From contig WFVQ01000219.1 in NCBI GenBank assembly GCA_015491585.1, positions 1 to 6,720 on the forward strand: a stretch of DNA of 6,720 nucleotides. Reading direction: 5' to 3'. The notes beneath the pieces are model-generated. The model did not search any database, was not told the origin of the DNA, and saw only the letters and a list, made by a program, of their open reading frames with translations. Every line of letters begins with the position of its first letter. Position 1 is the stretch's first letter. The DNA is from Deltaproteobacteria bacterium (GTDB lineage: Bacteria; Desulfobacterota; Dissulfuribacteria; Dissulfuribacterales; S140-46). Position numbers and translations under genes: made by a program. Positions 1 to 6,340 of the stretch are shown here, piece after piece.

Positions 1-1
1 G

Positions 2-1120
2 GTCCTGGTATGCCTGGTGATCACGGCAGTCATAGGACTCCTCAAGACACCTCCCCCACGTCCTGAATTCACTCCCACATCTCCCCGGCTCCCGCATTAT
101 GCCATATTCTCGCCATCCTCGGTCCAGATGGCGGCGACGCGCTCCGTTTCCCTGTTGGAGAAGGTGAAGTGGGGTTCTTGGCACAGCTTCTGGCCCAGTC
201 CAAAGCGGCTCATGGCCACCTCCAAATTCCTTGAGGAGGTGTCTGCCAACGCCTCGTCTCCAGAGGAGTTTTTCGACAAGGTCCTGCGGGAATGCGAGCT
301 CCTCTCTTTGGAAATGCCCCTTGCCAGCAATGAGATTCTGGTGACCGGCTACTTCTTTCCCTCAATCCAAGCGGCCTTTGAAAAAGGGCCCGACTTCACA
401 TATCCCCTATATGGGACACCCAAAGATCTGGTCCGGGTGCCGTTGCGGCGGTTCGATCCAGAGCTGCCTGACAAGACACTCTGGATAAGGGTATCGGGCA
501 TTGAGGGGGTTCCCTACTACACACGCAAAGAGATCGACAGCGGCGCCGTAGAGCTGAAGGCCCCGGTGCTCGCATGGCTCCCATCGGTGGTGGAGGGTAT
601 TATCCTCCACATCCAGGGATCTGGCAGGCTCCACTTCCAGAACGGCGCTACAGTCACCGTCCATTACGAGGCCAGTAATGGCCACCCGTACAAGAGTATC
701 GGCCGCGTCATGGTGGAGAGGGGCATACTCCACAAGGACGAGGTTACCCTCCAGGCCATAGTAAGTTGGCTGAGGGAACACCCTGAAGAGGGGAAGGAAA
801 TCTTAGAGGAGAATCCCAGGTATATATTCTTCCGCTACGGAGGCAGGCACCCAGTGGGCAGTTACGGCGCTCCCCTCGCGCCCATGCACTCCGTGGCGCT
901 CGATCCCGCCTTTTACCCTCCAGGAGCGCCCATGCTACTGATAGTGCGCCTTCCCGGCAGCGACCACGACACGGTGATCCCGGTCTTCAACTTCGACACC
1001 GGAGCTGCTATCAAAGGGCCCCGGCACGTCGATCTCTTCTGCGGCGAGGGCGATGAGGCCCTGGAACTCGCAGGAAGGCTGAAGGCGAAGGGCAGGCTCT
1101 ATCTATTACTGAAGAAATAA
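2..1120 (+). CDS. mltA: MltA-type membrane-bound lytic murein transglycosylase, 5' end outside window
   Basis: MltA enzymes cleave the MurNAc-GlcNAc bond of peptidoglycan in the periplasm, leaving 1,6-anhydro-MurNAc ends. Visible family landmarks, in order: TGYFFP (about 344-361), YPLYGTP (about 401-421), YYTRKEI, IQGSGRL (core GSGRL at 617-631), NGHPYKSIGRV, WLREHPEE, NPRYIFFR, a GAPLAP/SVALDP segment and the C-terminal 3D-type block FDTGAAIKG ending in LLLKK. The Asp at 995-997 aligns with the catalytic Asp of the E. coli enzyme (LDVGGAIKG). A GTG at 17 could be read as a start, but the frame is open to the left edge and reads VLVCLVITAVIGLL across it, a hydrophobic export or anchor segment, and no ribosome site precedes the GTG. 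The true start is therefore probably upstream. No clear lipobox is visible: the residue before Cys is Val. A Pro-rich linker follows the hydrophobic stretch. Family assignment is firm; the form of the N-terminus is not. Confidence 0.92.
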   Translation, partial: VLVCLVITAVIGLLKTPPPRPEFTPTSPRLPHYAIFSPSSVQMAATRSVSLLEKVKWGSWHSFWPSPKRLMATSKFLEEVSANASSPEEFFDKVLRECELLSLEMPLASNEILVTGYFFPSIQAAFEKGPDFTYPLYGTPKDLVRVPLRRFDPELPDKTLWIRVSGIEGVPYYTRKEIDSGAVELKAPVLAWLPSVVEGIILHIQGSGRLHFQNGATVTVHYEASNGHPYKSIGRVMVERGILHKDEVTLQAIVSWLREHPEEGKEILEENPRYIFFRYGGRHPVGSYGAPLAPMHSVALDPAFYPPGAPMLLIVRLPGSDHDTVIPVFNFDTGAAIKGPRHVDLFCGEGDEALELAGRLKAKGRLYLLLKK

Positions 1121-1143
1121 AGGAAGTCAAAAAAGGGACGGCC

Positions 1144-1243
1144 AAAAAAAGAAATCCCCTGCTGGCTTAAAGAAGGATGGAGGTGGGTATGTTGGTCGTC
1201 TTTGTTGGAGATGGTACAGAGGGACCAGCAGGGGATTATGTAT
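1144..1243 (-). ncRNA. predicted ~100-nt small RNA closed by a 13-bp terminal stem with a G-poor, anti-SD-like loop
   Basis: Read on the minus strand, a promoter (1250-1277) is followed within about 6-12 nt by AATCCCCTGCTGG (1237-1225), a 59-nt spacer, then its exact reverse complement (1165-1153) and a U-rich tail (UCUUUUUUU, 1152-1144). That is the layout of a stand-alone small RNA whose 5' and 3' ends pair and whose 3' arm plus U-run could terminate transcription. The 59-nt loop has only 4 G but about 24 C, so it should stay largely single-stranded. It contains CACCUCC (complement of 1179-1185), the same as the 16S anti-SD core, and CAUCCUUCUUU beside it. It does not look like 6S, tmRNA or SRP RNA. 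Start and end are inferred, the loop is long for an intrinsic terminator, and homologues could not be searched. Possible roles are pairing with mRNA ribosome-binding sites or acting as antisense to the ntr operon leader. Confidence 0.55.
1153..1237. repeat. perfect 13-bp inverted repeat, 59-nt spacer
   Basis: AATCCCCTGCTGG at 1153-1165 is matched without error by CCAGCAGGGGATT at 1225-1237, and a further U·G wobble (1224/1166) is possible on the minus-strand RNA. A perfect 13-bp match at this spacing is unlikely by chance in a 320-bp gap. A run of seven A follows outside the left arm on the plus strand, so only the minus-strand reading gives a stem with a U-tail. An alternative reading is the ends of a very small non-autonomous mobile element, but no flanking target duplication is evident. 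Confidence 0.9.
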
Positions 1244-1249
1244 AAAGTA

Positions 1250-1277
1250 TTTATAGCGCGTAAAAATTTTTTGTCAA
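1250..1277 (-). promoter_or_regulatory. strong sigma70-like promoter firing leftward into the inverted repeat
   Basis: On the minus strand TTGACA (1277-1272) is a full match to the -35 consensus. It is followed by a 16-nt spacer and TATAAA (1255-1250), five of six matches to the -10 consensus. Part of the spacer is an A/T tract (AAAAATTTTT type). Transcription would begin near A1243 or A1241, just before the inverted repeat. It points away from the ntr operon, so it serves the predicted small RNA and not the coding genes. Confidence 0.72.
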
Positions 1278-1283
1278 GTGGAT

Positions 1284-1300
1284 AGTGCATCAAAAGTGCA
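1284..1300. repeat. direct repeat AGTGCA, 11-bp period, upstream of the sRNA -35
   Basis: AGTGCA occurs at 1284-1289 and again at 1295-1300, exactly 11 bp (about one helical turn) apart, separated by TCAAA. The block ends 7 bp upstream of the -35 hexamer of the leftward promoter, where class II-type activators or response regulators often bind. An A/T-rich near-palindrome AAAAAGCCTTTTT (1300-1312) adjoins it. That it is a protein-binding site is inferred from position and spacing only. Confidence 0.45.
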
Positions 1301-1442
1301 AAAAGCCTTTTTCCTATTGATACCATTGTCTCCACTCCATTCAACCTCTTAGTGCCCCCCTTTTTCCCAGTTGGCCGTGGCTATTGCTTCCTACTCCATG
1401 TATTGTACTCTTTTCACAACGAGCCTTTAGTAAGGACACAAC

Positions 1443-2036
1443 ATGGCGAAGGATTCCATCTGGTCACCGCTCCTGTGCATTTTCTTGGGCCTGGCGATAG
1501 TTTCGGCGGAGGCTGCGGCGCCGTCCACGCTCTATGGAGACACGGATTCCACTCCCCGCATAGGAAGGATTGCCGTCTCGGCAGACCTTAAACACCTCTA
1601 TGTGGACGTCACATTGGAAAACGGCTTGACACCGCAGGTGGTGGAGACTCTTCAGAGCGGTCTCTCCGTCATCTTTGTGTATGAGATCTCGCTGGAGTCT
1701 CCCCGCATAATAAAAGGCAAGGAGCTAACCTCGAAAAAAATCGAACGCGTCCTCTCCTACGACTCCCTGAAGAATGAATACCTGGTGGCCTACGGCCCGG
1801 CGAAGCCGGTCTATATCACGTTGAAGGACCTCGACAAGGCCGGAGAGGAGGTCTTTCACATAAGAACCCGGCTTCTGTCCCTGGCCAGGCTTCGGCCAGG
1901 ACAGGTGTACAAGGTCAGGGTAAGGGCATGGGCCGAGAAGGAGCAACAGTCGCTCCTGCCGTTCGGAGGCATGGTGAAGATGTTCACCCGATGGGGATAC
2001 AAGACCAAGTGGAAGGAGATAACCTTCTCGTACTGA
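1443..2036 (+). CDS. DUF4390 family exported protein, first gene of the ntrYX operon
   Basis: A 197-residue protein of the DUF4390 family, whose biochemical role is unknown and whose genes typically sit directly before ntrY. Residues about 6-26 form a hydrophobic export signal with small residues (SAEAAA) where signal peptidase I could cut, so the mature protein is predicted to be periplasmic. The rest is a beta-rich single domain. Family-like features are LYVDVTLENGLTP (about 52-64), the LQSGLSVIFVYEISL strand (about 70-84), LSYDSLKNEYLV (about 104-115) and a C-terminal YKVRVRA strand (about 156-162). The ATG is preceded by AAGGA with a 6-nt gap, a good ribosome site. It ends one nucleotide before the ntrY ATG, so the two are almost certainly co-translated. 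I infer that it modulates or presents signals to the periplasmic part of NtrY; nothing in the sequence proves that. Confidence 0.82.
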   Translation: MAKDSIWSPLLCIFLGLAIVSAEAAAPSTLYGDTDSTPRIGRIAVSADLKHLYVDVTLENGLTPQVVETLQSGLSVIFVYEISLESPRIIKGKELTSKKIERVLSYDSLKNEYLVAYGPAKPVYITLKDLDKAGEEVFHIRTRLLSLARLRPGQVYKVRVRAWAEKEQQSLLPFGGMVKMFTRWGYKTKWKEITFSY

Positions 2037-2040
2037 CATG
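2011..2040 (+). promoter_or_regulatory. distant Shine-Dalgarno inside a small hairpin before ntrY
   Basis: The only good ribosome-binding sequence before ntrY, GGAAGGAG (2011-2018), is 19 nt from the ATG. That is too far for normal initiation. It can pair as GAAGG (2012-2016) with CCTTC (2023-2027) around a 6-nt loop. The DUF4390 stop codon is separated from the ATG by a single base. NtrY is therefore probably translated by coupling from the upstream gene, either by reinitiation or because the fold brings the site closer. Confidence 0.4.
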
Positions 2041-4320
2041 AACCATCCAGGCAAAGTGGACAGCACCGCGGCGGAACAGCAGAGGAGAAAGCGGGAGAAG
2101 ATCGTTATTCTCTGCGCCATTCCGCTGATAATCGCCCTGTCGGTGGTGGAGTACTTCCTCGTCCCGGGCCGTGGGCCCATTCCCGCCGGCGGTAGCCTGG
2201 CCATATTCGCCATTATCAACGTAAATATTTTACTCATCCTTCTACTGCTCTTCCTCATAGTGCGGAACCTGGTGAAGCTCATCTTCGAAGACCGCCAGAA
2301 TGTCCTGGGCGCAAAGCTCAGGACCAAGATGGTGATCGCCTTCGTCTCCCTCTCGCTGCTTCCGACGGTCACCCTATTCTTCGTATCCTATGAATTCCTA
2401 AAGACCAGCCTCAACTACTGGTTCGACGTCAAGGTGGAGCGTTCCCTCCACAACGCGCTCATAGTAGGAAGGACATTCTATGAAGAACGGGTCTCGCAAC
2501 TTCAGGCCACCGCCCAGACCGCAGGCCGTTACACGGCCTTGAAGTGCATTACCGGGAACTCCACCATTGACGTGCCGTGCGTTCAGCAGGCATTCGGTTC
2601 CATGACCCCCATCCCCGGCGGGGGCCGAGGGGGCGAGATCTCGATTCACTCCCTCGAGCTCCTCTCCGAGTCTGGCGAAAAAATCTACAGCAAGACGTGG
2701 CTTCCCCTGGTTGAGGACGTCCCTCCAATCCGGCAATCCATCATAGAACAGGCGGTTAAGGAACAGGGGCCCGTGGTAACGGGCACCAGGGTGGACAACG
2801 GGGAGCTGATAAGGGCGCTCAGACCTGTCCGGGATGAAAGGGGAGAGGTGATAGCCATACTCGTCCTCGGCAACCTGATACCCAGCAATCTCTCGCAGAT
2901 GCTCGACGACATCAGGAAGGGCTACGAGGACTACAAGCAGTTGAAGCTCTTTCAGAACCCCATGCGGGCGGCGGTGCTTGTGAACCTGCTGCTCATCACA
3001 CTCATAATCCTCTTCTTCTCCATATGGCTCGGGTTCAGGCTGGCCAAGGGCATCACCGAACCTGTCCAGATGCTGGCAGAGGCCACCTACAGGGTGGCTC
3101 AGGGAGACCTCGACTTCAGTCTGAAGGCCAGGGGAAAGGACGAACTCAGCAGCCTGGTCAAGGCGTTCAACACCATGACCAAGGACCTGAAAGAGGCCAG
3201 GCGCAGGGCCATGCAGGCGTCGCGCGACCTGCAGAAGAGCTACCAGGAGCTGGAGCAGAGGCAGCGCTACATCGAGATCATCCTCCAGAACGTGGCCGCT
3301 GGCGTCATATCCATCGATGCCGGGGGGGTGGTCACCACAGTAAACCGGTCGGCAGAGCGCATATTAGGCATCTCGGCAAGGGAGGTCATAGGGAAGCCCT
3401 ACCAGGTGATACTTCCTCCAGATCAGGCCGAGGAGTTCGAATCCATAAAGAACGACCTGCGGAGTTCCTCCAGGGGGACGCTCCAACGGTCCATAAGGCT
3501 GAAACGCGACGGCCGCGACCTCTTCCTCATCGCCAGCTTCACCCAGCTCAAGGACCAAGAGGGCAATCCCTACGGTGTGGTGGTGGTGTTCGACGACATG
3601 ACCGAGCTGGAGAAGATCCAACGGATGGCTGCGTGGCGCGAGGTGGCCAGGCGCATCGCCCACGAGGTCAAAAATCCGCTGACTCCCATCCAGCTATCGG
3701 CAGAGAGGCTGAGGCGCAAGTGCATGGGCGAACTCGACGACGATCTCCAGGGGATATTCGACCGGTGCACCAGGACCATTATCACACAGACCGAAGAGCT
3801 CAGGAGACTGGTCAACGAGTTCTCCAATTTCGCGAGAATGCCTGCTCCCCGGCTCCGTCCCGTGGATCTGAAAGAAGTCCTTGAAGAGGTGGTAATAATG
3901 TACAAGGAGGGCCACCCCGGCATAGAATTCAAGTTTGAGGCTGACGAGGTGCCCAAGGCCCTGTTCGACCAGGACCAGATTAAGAGAGCGGTGATAAACC
4001 TGCTGGACAACAGCGTGGCCGCGACCGGCGAGGGCGGAACCATAGCCGTTCAGGTGGAGCTGGATCACCAGGAGGAGACGATCTCAATCTCGGTCTCGGA
4101 CACAGGCACCGGTGTGCGGCCGGAAGACAGGGACAGGCTGTTCGAGCCCTATTTCTCGCGCAAGAAGGATGGAACCGGGTTGGGCCTCGCCATAGTCAGT
4201 TCCATAGTATCGGATCATGAGGGGACCATAACGGTGAAGCCCAATGTCCCCAGGGGCACCGTGTTCACCATGACCTTTCCATTGAAATGGGACAACGGCT
4301 CCAAGGAGGAGAGAGCGTGA
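2038..4320 (+). CDS. ntrY: NtrY-type membrane sensor histidine kinase
   Basis: A 760-residue NtrY-type kinase, normal length for the family. Order: membrane segments near 21-42, 54-76 and 98-120; a periplasmic region about 121-308; a fourth membrane segment 311-332; HAMP about 333-385 (ITEPVQMLAEATYRVAQGDL); a coiled stretch; PAS about 410-522; HisKA with AHEVKNPLTP, phospho-acceptor His542; and a HATPase domain with the N box NLLDNSVAA (654-662), G1 DTGTG (688-692), LFEPYFS (701-707) and G2 GTGLGLAIV (712-720). All kinase motifs look intact. It should autophosphorylate and pass phosphate to NtrX, encoded next with a 4-nt overlap. NtrY homologues are linked to nitrogen, redox and cell-envelope control; the signal here is unknown. 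The periplasmic part has two cysteines (170, 181) that could form a disulfide. The start follows the previous stop by one base, and no alternative start is better supported. Confidence 0.95.
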   Translation: MNHPGKVDSTAAEQQRRKREKIVILCAIPLIIALSVVEYFLVPGRGPIPAGGSLAIFAIINVNILLILLLLFLIVRNLVKLIFEDRQNVLGAKLRTKMVIAFVSLSLLPTVTLFFVSYEFLKTSLNYWFDVKVERSLHNALIVGRTFYEERVSQLQATAQTAGRYTALKCITGNSTIDVPCVQQAFGSMTPIPGGGRGGEISIHSLELLSESGEKIYSKTWLPLVEDVPPIRQSIIEQAVKEQGPVVTGTRVDNGELIRALRPVRDERGEVIAILVLGNLIPSNLSQMLDDIRKGYEDYKQLKLFQNPMRAAVLVNLLLITLIILFFSIWLGFRLAKGITEPVQMLAEATYRVAQGDLDFSLKARGKDELSSLVKAFNTMTKDLKEARRRAMQASRDLQKSYQELEQRQRYIEIILQNVAAGVISIDAGGVVTTVNRSAERILGISAREVIGKPYQVILPPDQAEEFESIKNDLRSSSRGTLQRSIRLKRDGRDLFLIASFTQLKDQEGNPYGVVVVFDDMTELEKIQRMAAWREVARRIAHEVKNPLTPIQLSAERLRRKCMGELDDDLQGIFDRCTRTIITQTEELRRLVNEFSNFARMPAPRLRPVDLKEVLEEVVIMYKEGHPGIEFKFEADEVPKALFDQDQIKRAVINLLDNSVAATGEGGTIAVQVELDHQEETISISVSDTGTGVRPEDRDRLFEPYFSRKKDGTGLGLAIVSSIVSDHEGTITVKPNVPRGTVFTMTFPLKWDNGSKEERA
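4303..4319 (+). promoter_or_regulatory. ribosome site fixing the GTG start of ntrX
   Basis: AAGGAGG (4303-4309) lies 7 nt before GTG (4317-4319). An in-frame ATG at 4287 would add ten residues (MGQRLQGGES) that are not part of a receiver domain and has no comparable site, so GTG is the better start. The GTG overlaps the ntrY stop as GTGA, a classic coupled junction. Confidence 0.85.
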
Positions 4321-5699
4321 AAAAGAGGATTCTCATAGTGGACGACGAGCCCCCGATCAGGGAGGCCGTGAGCGACATCCTCGAGGACGAGGGATACGAG
4401 CACATCGAGGCCTCTGACGGCGAGACGGCGCTGGAACTCGTCTCCAACTCCCTTCCGGACTTGGTGCTCCTGGACATCTGGCTGCCGGGCATGGACGGCC
4501 TCGAGGTGCTGAAGCACATGCGTGAAGAGTGGCCCTTCATACCAGTGGTTGTCATGTCCGGCCACGGGACCATCGAGACCGCAGTCAAGGCCACCAAGCT
4601 GGGGGCCTACGACTTCATAGAGAAACCGCTCTCCTACGAACAGTTGATACTTACCATCCAGAATGCCCTCAGGCTCAAGGATCTCCAGGAGCAAAACGTC
4701 CTCCTGAGGGAGAAGACCGGCGGAGAGAAGGAACTGATAGGAGAAGGGCCCGCAATGCAGCGGCTGAAGGAGCAGATCCGGCTCATCGCCCCCACTGACG
4801 CCTGGGTGCTGATACAGGGCGAGAACGGCACGGGCAAGGAGCTGGTGGCCCAGACCATCCACCGCCTGAGCAAGAGGGCGGACAAGCCGCTGGTGGAGGT
4901 AAACTGCGCTGCAATCCCAGACGAGCTGATAGAGAGCGAGCTGTTCGGACACGAAAAAGGGGCATTTACCGGAGCCACTTCCATGAAGAGGGGCAAGTTC
5001 GACCTCGCAAATGGAGGCACCCTGTTCCTGGACGAGATAGGGGATATGAGCCTCAAGACCCAGGCCAAGATCCTCCGCATAATCCAGGAGCAACGGTTCG
5101 AACGTGTGGGCGGCAGCAAGACTATAGCAGTGGACGTGAGGATACTGGCCGCCACCAACAAGGACCTGGAAGAGGAGATAAAGGCGGGAAGGTTCAGGGA
5201 GGACCTCTACTTCCGGCTCAACGTGATCCCGGTGGTCGTGCCTCCTCTCAGGGAGAGGAAGGAGGACATCGGGCTCCTTGCCACCCACTTTCTGGAGGAG
5301 TACGCCACAAGGATCGGATGTGGTATCAAACGCCTCTCGCCCGAGGTCATCGAGGCACTCAAAGGCTATAGCTGGCCCGGAAACGTGAGAGAGCTCAAGA
5401 ACCTCATCGAGAGATTAGTGATCCTGTCCCGGGGAGAGACGATTACTGTCGAGGATCTCCCCCCACCATTCCGCACCATCTCTGCTGCAGGAGCCCAGGG
5501 CCCCAGGGGAACGGTGCCGCGTTGGCTCGACTGTCCAAACTTCAAGGAGGCAAAGGCCCTGTTCGAGAAGGCCTATCTCGAAAGGAAGCTTAAGGAATTC
5601 GGCGGCAACGTGAAGAGAACGGCGGAGGCCATCGGAATAGCGCCACGCCACCTTCACAGAAAGATCAAGGACCTCTCCATCACCGTTGGCGAGGAGTGA
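4317..5699 (+). CDS. ntrX: NtrX-type sigma54-dependent response regulator
   Basis: A 460-residue NtrC-class regulator and partner of NtrY. Receiver domain about 1-120: acidic pocket D9/D10, phospho-acceptor D53 in LVLLDIWLP, S81 and K103. Central AAA+ domain about 140-375: Walker A GENGTGKE (168-175), GAFTGA (215-220) for sigma54 contact, Walker B GGTLFLDE (233-240) and an arginine-containing FREDLYFRLN segment. C-terminal Fis-type helix-turn-helix, ending in GGNVKRTAEAIGIAPRHLH and RKIKDL, typical of NtrX and different from NtrC. GAFTGA is complete, so it can probably activate sigma54 promoters; several alphaproteobacterial NtrX proteins lack it. It should become active on phosphorylation by NtrY, oligomerise and use ATP to open promoters. 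Targets cannot be read here. The gene is convergent with plsY and no hairpin terminator is seen after its stop. Confidence 0.95.
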   Translation: MKKRILIVDDEPPIREAVSDILEDEGYEHIEASDGETALELVSNSLPDLVLLDIWLPGMDGLEVLKHMREEWPFIPVVVMSGHGTIETAVKATKLGAYDFIEKPLSYEQLILTIQNALRLKDLQEQNVLLREKTGGEKELIGEGPAMQRLKEQIRLIAPTDAWVLIQGENGTGKELVAQTIHRLSKRADKPLVEVNCAAIPDELIESELFGHEKGAFTGATSMKRGKFDLANGGTLFLDEIGDMSLKTQAKILRIIQEQRFERVGGSKTIAVDVRILAATNKDLEEEIKAGRFREDLYFRLNVIPVVVPPLRERKEDIGLLATHFLEEYATRIGCGIKRLSPEVIEALKGYSWPGNVRELKNLIERLVILSRGETITVEDLPPPFRTISAAGAQGPRGTVPRWLDCPNFKEAKALFEKAYLERKLKEFGGNVKRTAEAIGIAPRHLHRKIKDLSITVGEE

Positions 5700-5709
5700 A
5701 CCCTGCCAT

Positions 5710-6306
5710 TCACTTATTTCCTATACCTTTCTCCTCACCCCTTAGAAGGCGGCGGATATTGTCCCTGTGCTTGAACCACACCACGGCTGCGAGGAGGCCG
5801 CCCATGCCGAGAAGCCAGGGATCGGGCTGGAAAAAATAGAGCGCAACAGGCAGCGCAATGCTTGCTGCCAAGGAACCGGCGGAGACATAGCCCGTAGCCC
5901 ACACGGCCCCGGCGAAGACCGCCAGTGCAACGCATAGCGAAGGCAGAGACACAGCGGCGAAGACGCCGGCGGCAGTAGCTACCCCCTTCCCTCCCCTGAA
6001 CCGGAGGCATACAGAAAAGCAGTGTCCCAGCACCGCAGCACTGCCGGTCATGGCCGCCATCTCCGCCCCTCCTGTTCTGGACGCCACGATGACCGGCACC
6101 ATACCCTTCAGAAAATCCAGAAGCAGGGTCAGCAGCCCATACCCTTTCCCCACCACGCGCGCCACGTTGGTGGCGCCGATGTTGCCGCTCCCGTGCCGCC
6201 TAATGTCAACCCCCTTAAACCGCCCTATCACCAGCCCGAAGGGGACGGAGCCTAACAGATAGGCTGCAACCGGCAGTATCCAGAACGAAGGTGTCTCCAT
6301 GGCCAC
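5710..6306 (-). CDS. plsY: glycerol-3-phosphate acyltransferase PlsY (acyl-phosphate dependent)
   Basis: PlsY is an integral inner-membrane enzyme that transfers an acyl chain from acyl-phosphate to the sn-1 position of glycerol-3-phosphate, giving lysophosphatidate and phosphate, the first step of phospholipid synthesis with PlsX. The 198-residue length is normal. Motifs: GSVPFGLVIGR (19-29), HGSGNIGATN (38-47), LDFLKG (63-68), VLGHCF (92-97), RFRGGKGVATAAG (102-114) and the C-terminal KHRDNIRRLLRGEE. Several hydrophobic segments separate them. On the minus strand GGGAGGG (6318-6312) lies 5 nt before GTG (6306) and 11 nt before an in-frame ATG (6300); I chose GTG for spacing, but ATG would lose only two residues. 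Only 10 bp separate its stop from the ntrX stop, with no terminator visible, so the two messages probably overlap at their 3' ends. The end of the Fic gene is 34 bp upstream on the same strand. Confidence 0.94.
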   Translation of the reverse strand: MAMETPSFWILPVAAYLLGSVPFGLVIGRFKGVDIRRHGSGNIGATNVARVVGKGYGLLTLLLDFLKGMVPVIVASRTGGAEMAAMTGSAAVLGHCFSVCLRFRGGKGVATAAGVFAAVSLPSLCVALAVFAGAVWATGYVSAGSLAASIALPVALYFFQPDPWLLGMGGLLAAVVWFKHRDNIRRLLRGEEKGIGNK

Positions 6307-6340
6307 TGGGTCCCTCCCATGTGAGTTATCGACAAAAATC

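Larger units (their letters stand above)
1121..1442. other. gene-free gap between mltA and the DUF4390-ntrYX operon
   Basis: No convincing protein gene lies in these 322 bp. The left half holds the predicted leftward small RNA and its promoter. The right half (about 1313-1442) is the leader of the DUF4390-ntrY-ntrX operon. I found no good plus-strand sigma70 promoter there. A GG/GC pair near 1372-1388 resembles a sigma54 site but has the wrong spacing. No intrinsic terminator follows mltA on the plus strand: the plus-strand inverted repeat is not followed by T-residues. The operon may therefore be partly fed by read-through from mltA. Confidence 0.6.

Noticed and set aside
1153..1237. Miniature inverted-repeat mobile element
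   Set aside because: No target-site duplication is evident, there is no second copy in the window, and the promoter and U-run fit an RNA gene better.
1141..1260. SRP (4.5S), 6S or tmRNA gene
   Set aside because: No GGAAGGAAGCAG-type SRP core, no 6S central bubble or proper length, and no tRNA-like ends.
1099..1344. 81-codon minus-strand frame across the gap
   Set aside because: It runs through the promoter and inverted repeat, looks low-complexity and matches no family I know.
1372..1388. Sigma54-like site (TTGGCC ... TTGCT) before the DUF4390 gene
   Set aside because: The GG and GC pairs are 11 nt apart instead of the required 10, and the -24 element lacks CAC.
1410..1440. Sigma70 promoter TTGTAC - 17 nt - TTTAGT before the DUF4390 gene
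   Set aside because: Both boxes are weak and transcription would start inside the ribosome site.
3024..3884. 286-codon frame inside ntrY
   Set aside because: Composition (Gly/Arg/His/Pro/Gln-rich) is typical of a shifted frame; the ntrY frame is intact with all domains.
4287..4316. Upstream ATG for ntrX
   Set aside because: No ribosome site at proper distance, and the extra ten residues do not belong to a receiver domain.
4215..5288. 357-codon frame antisense to ntrX
   Set aside because: It mirrors a GC-rich coding gene, overlaps the end of ntrY and has no recognisable domain.
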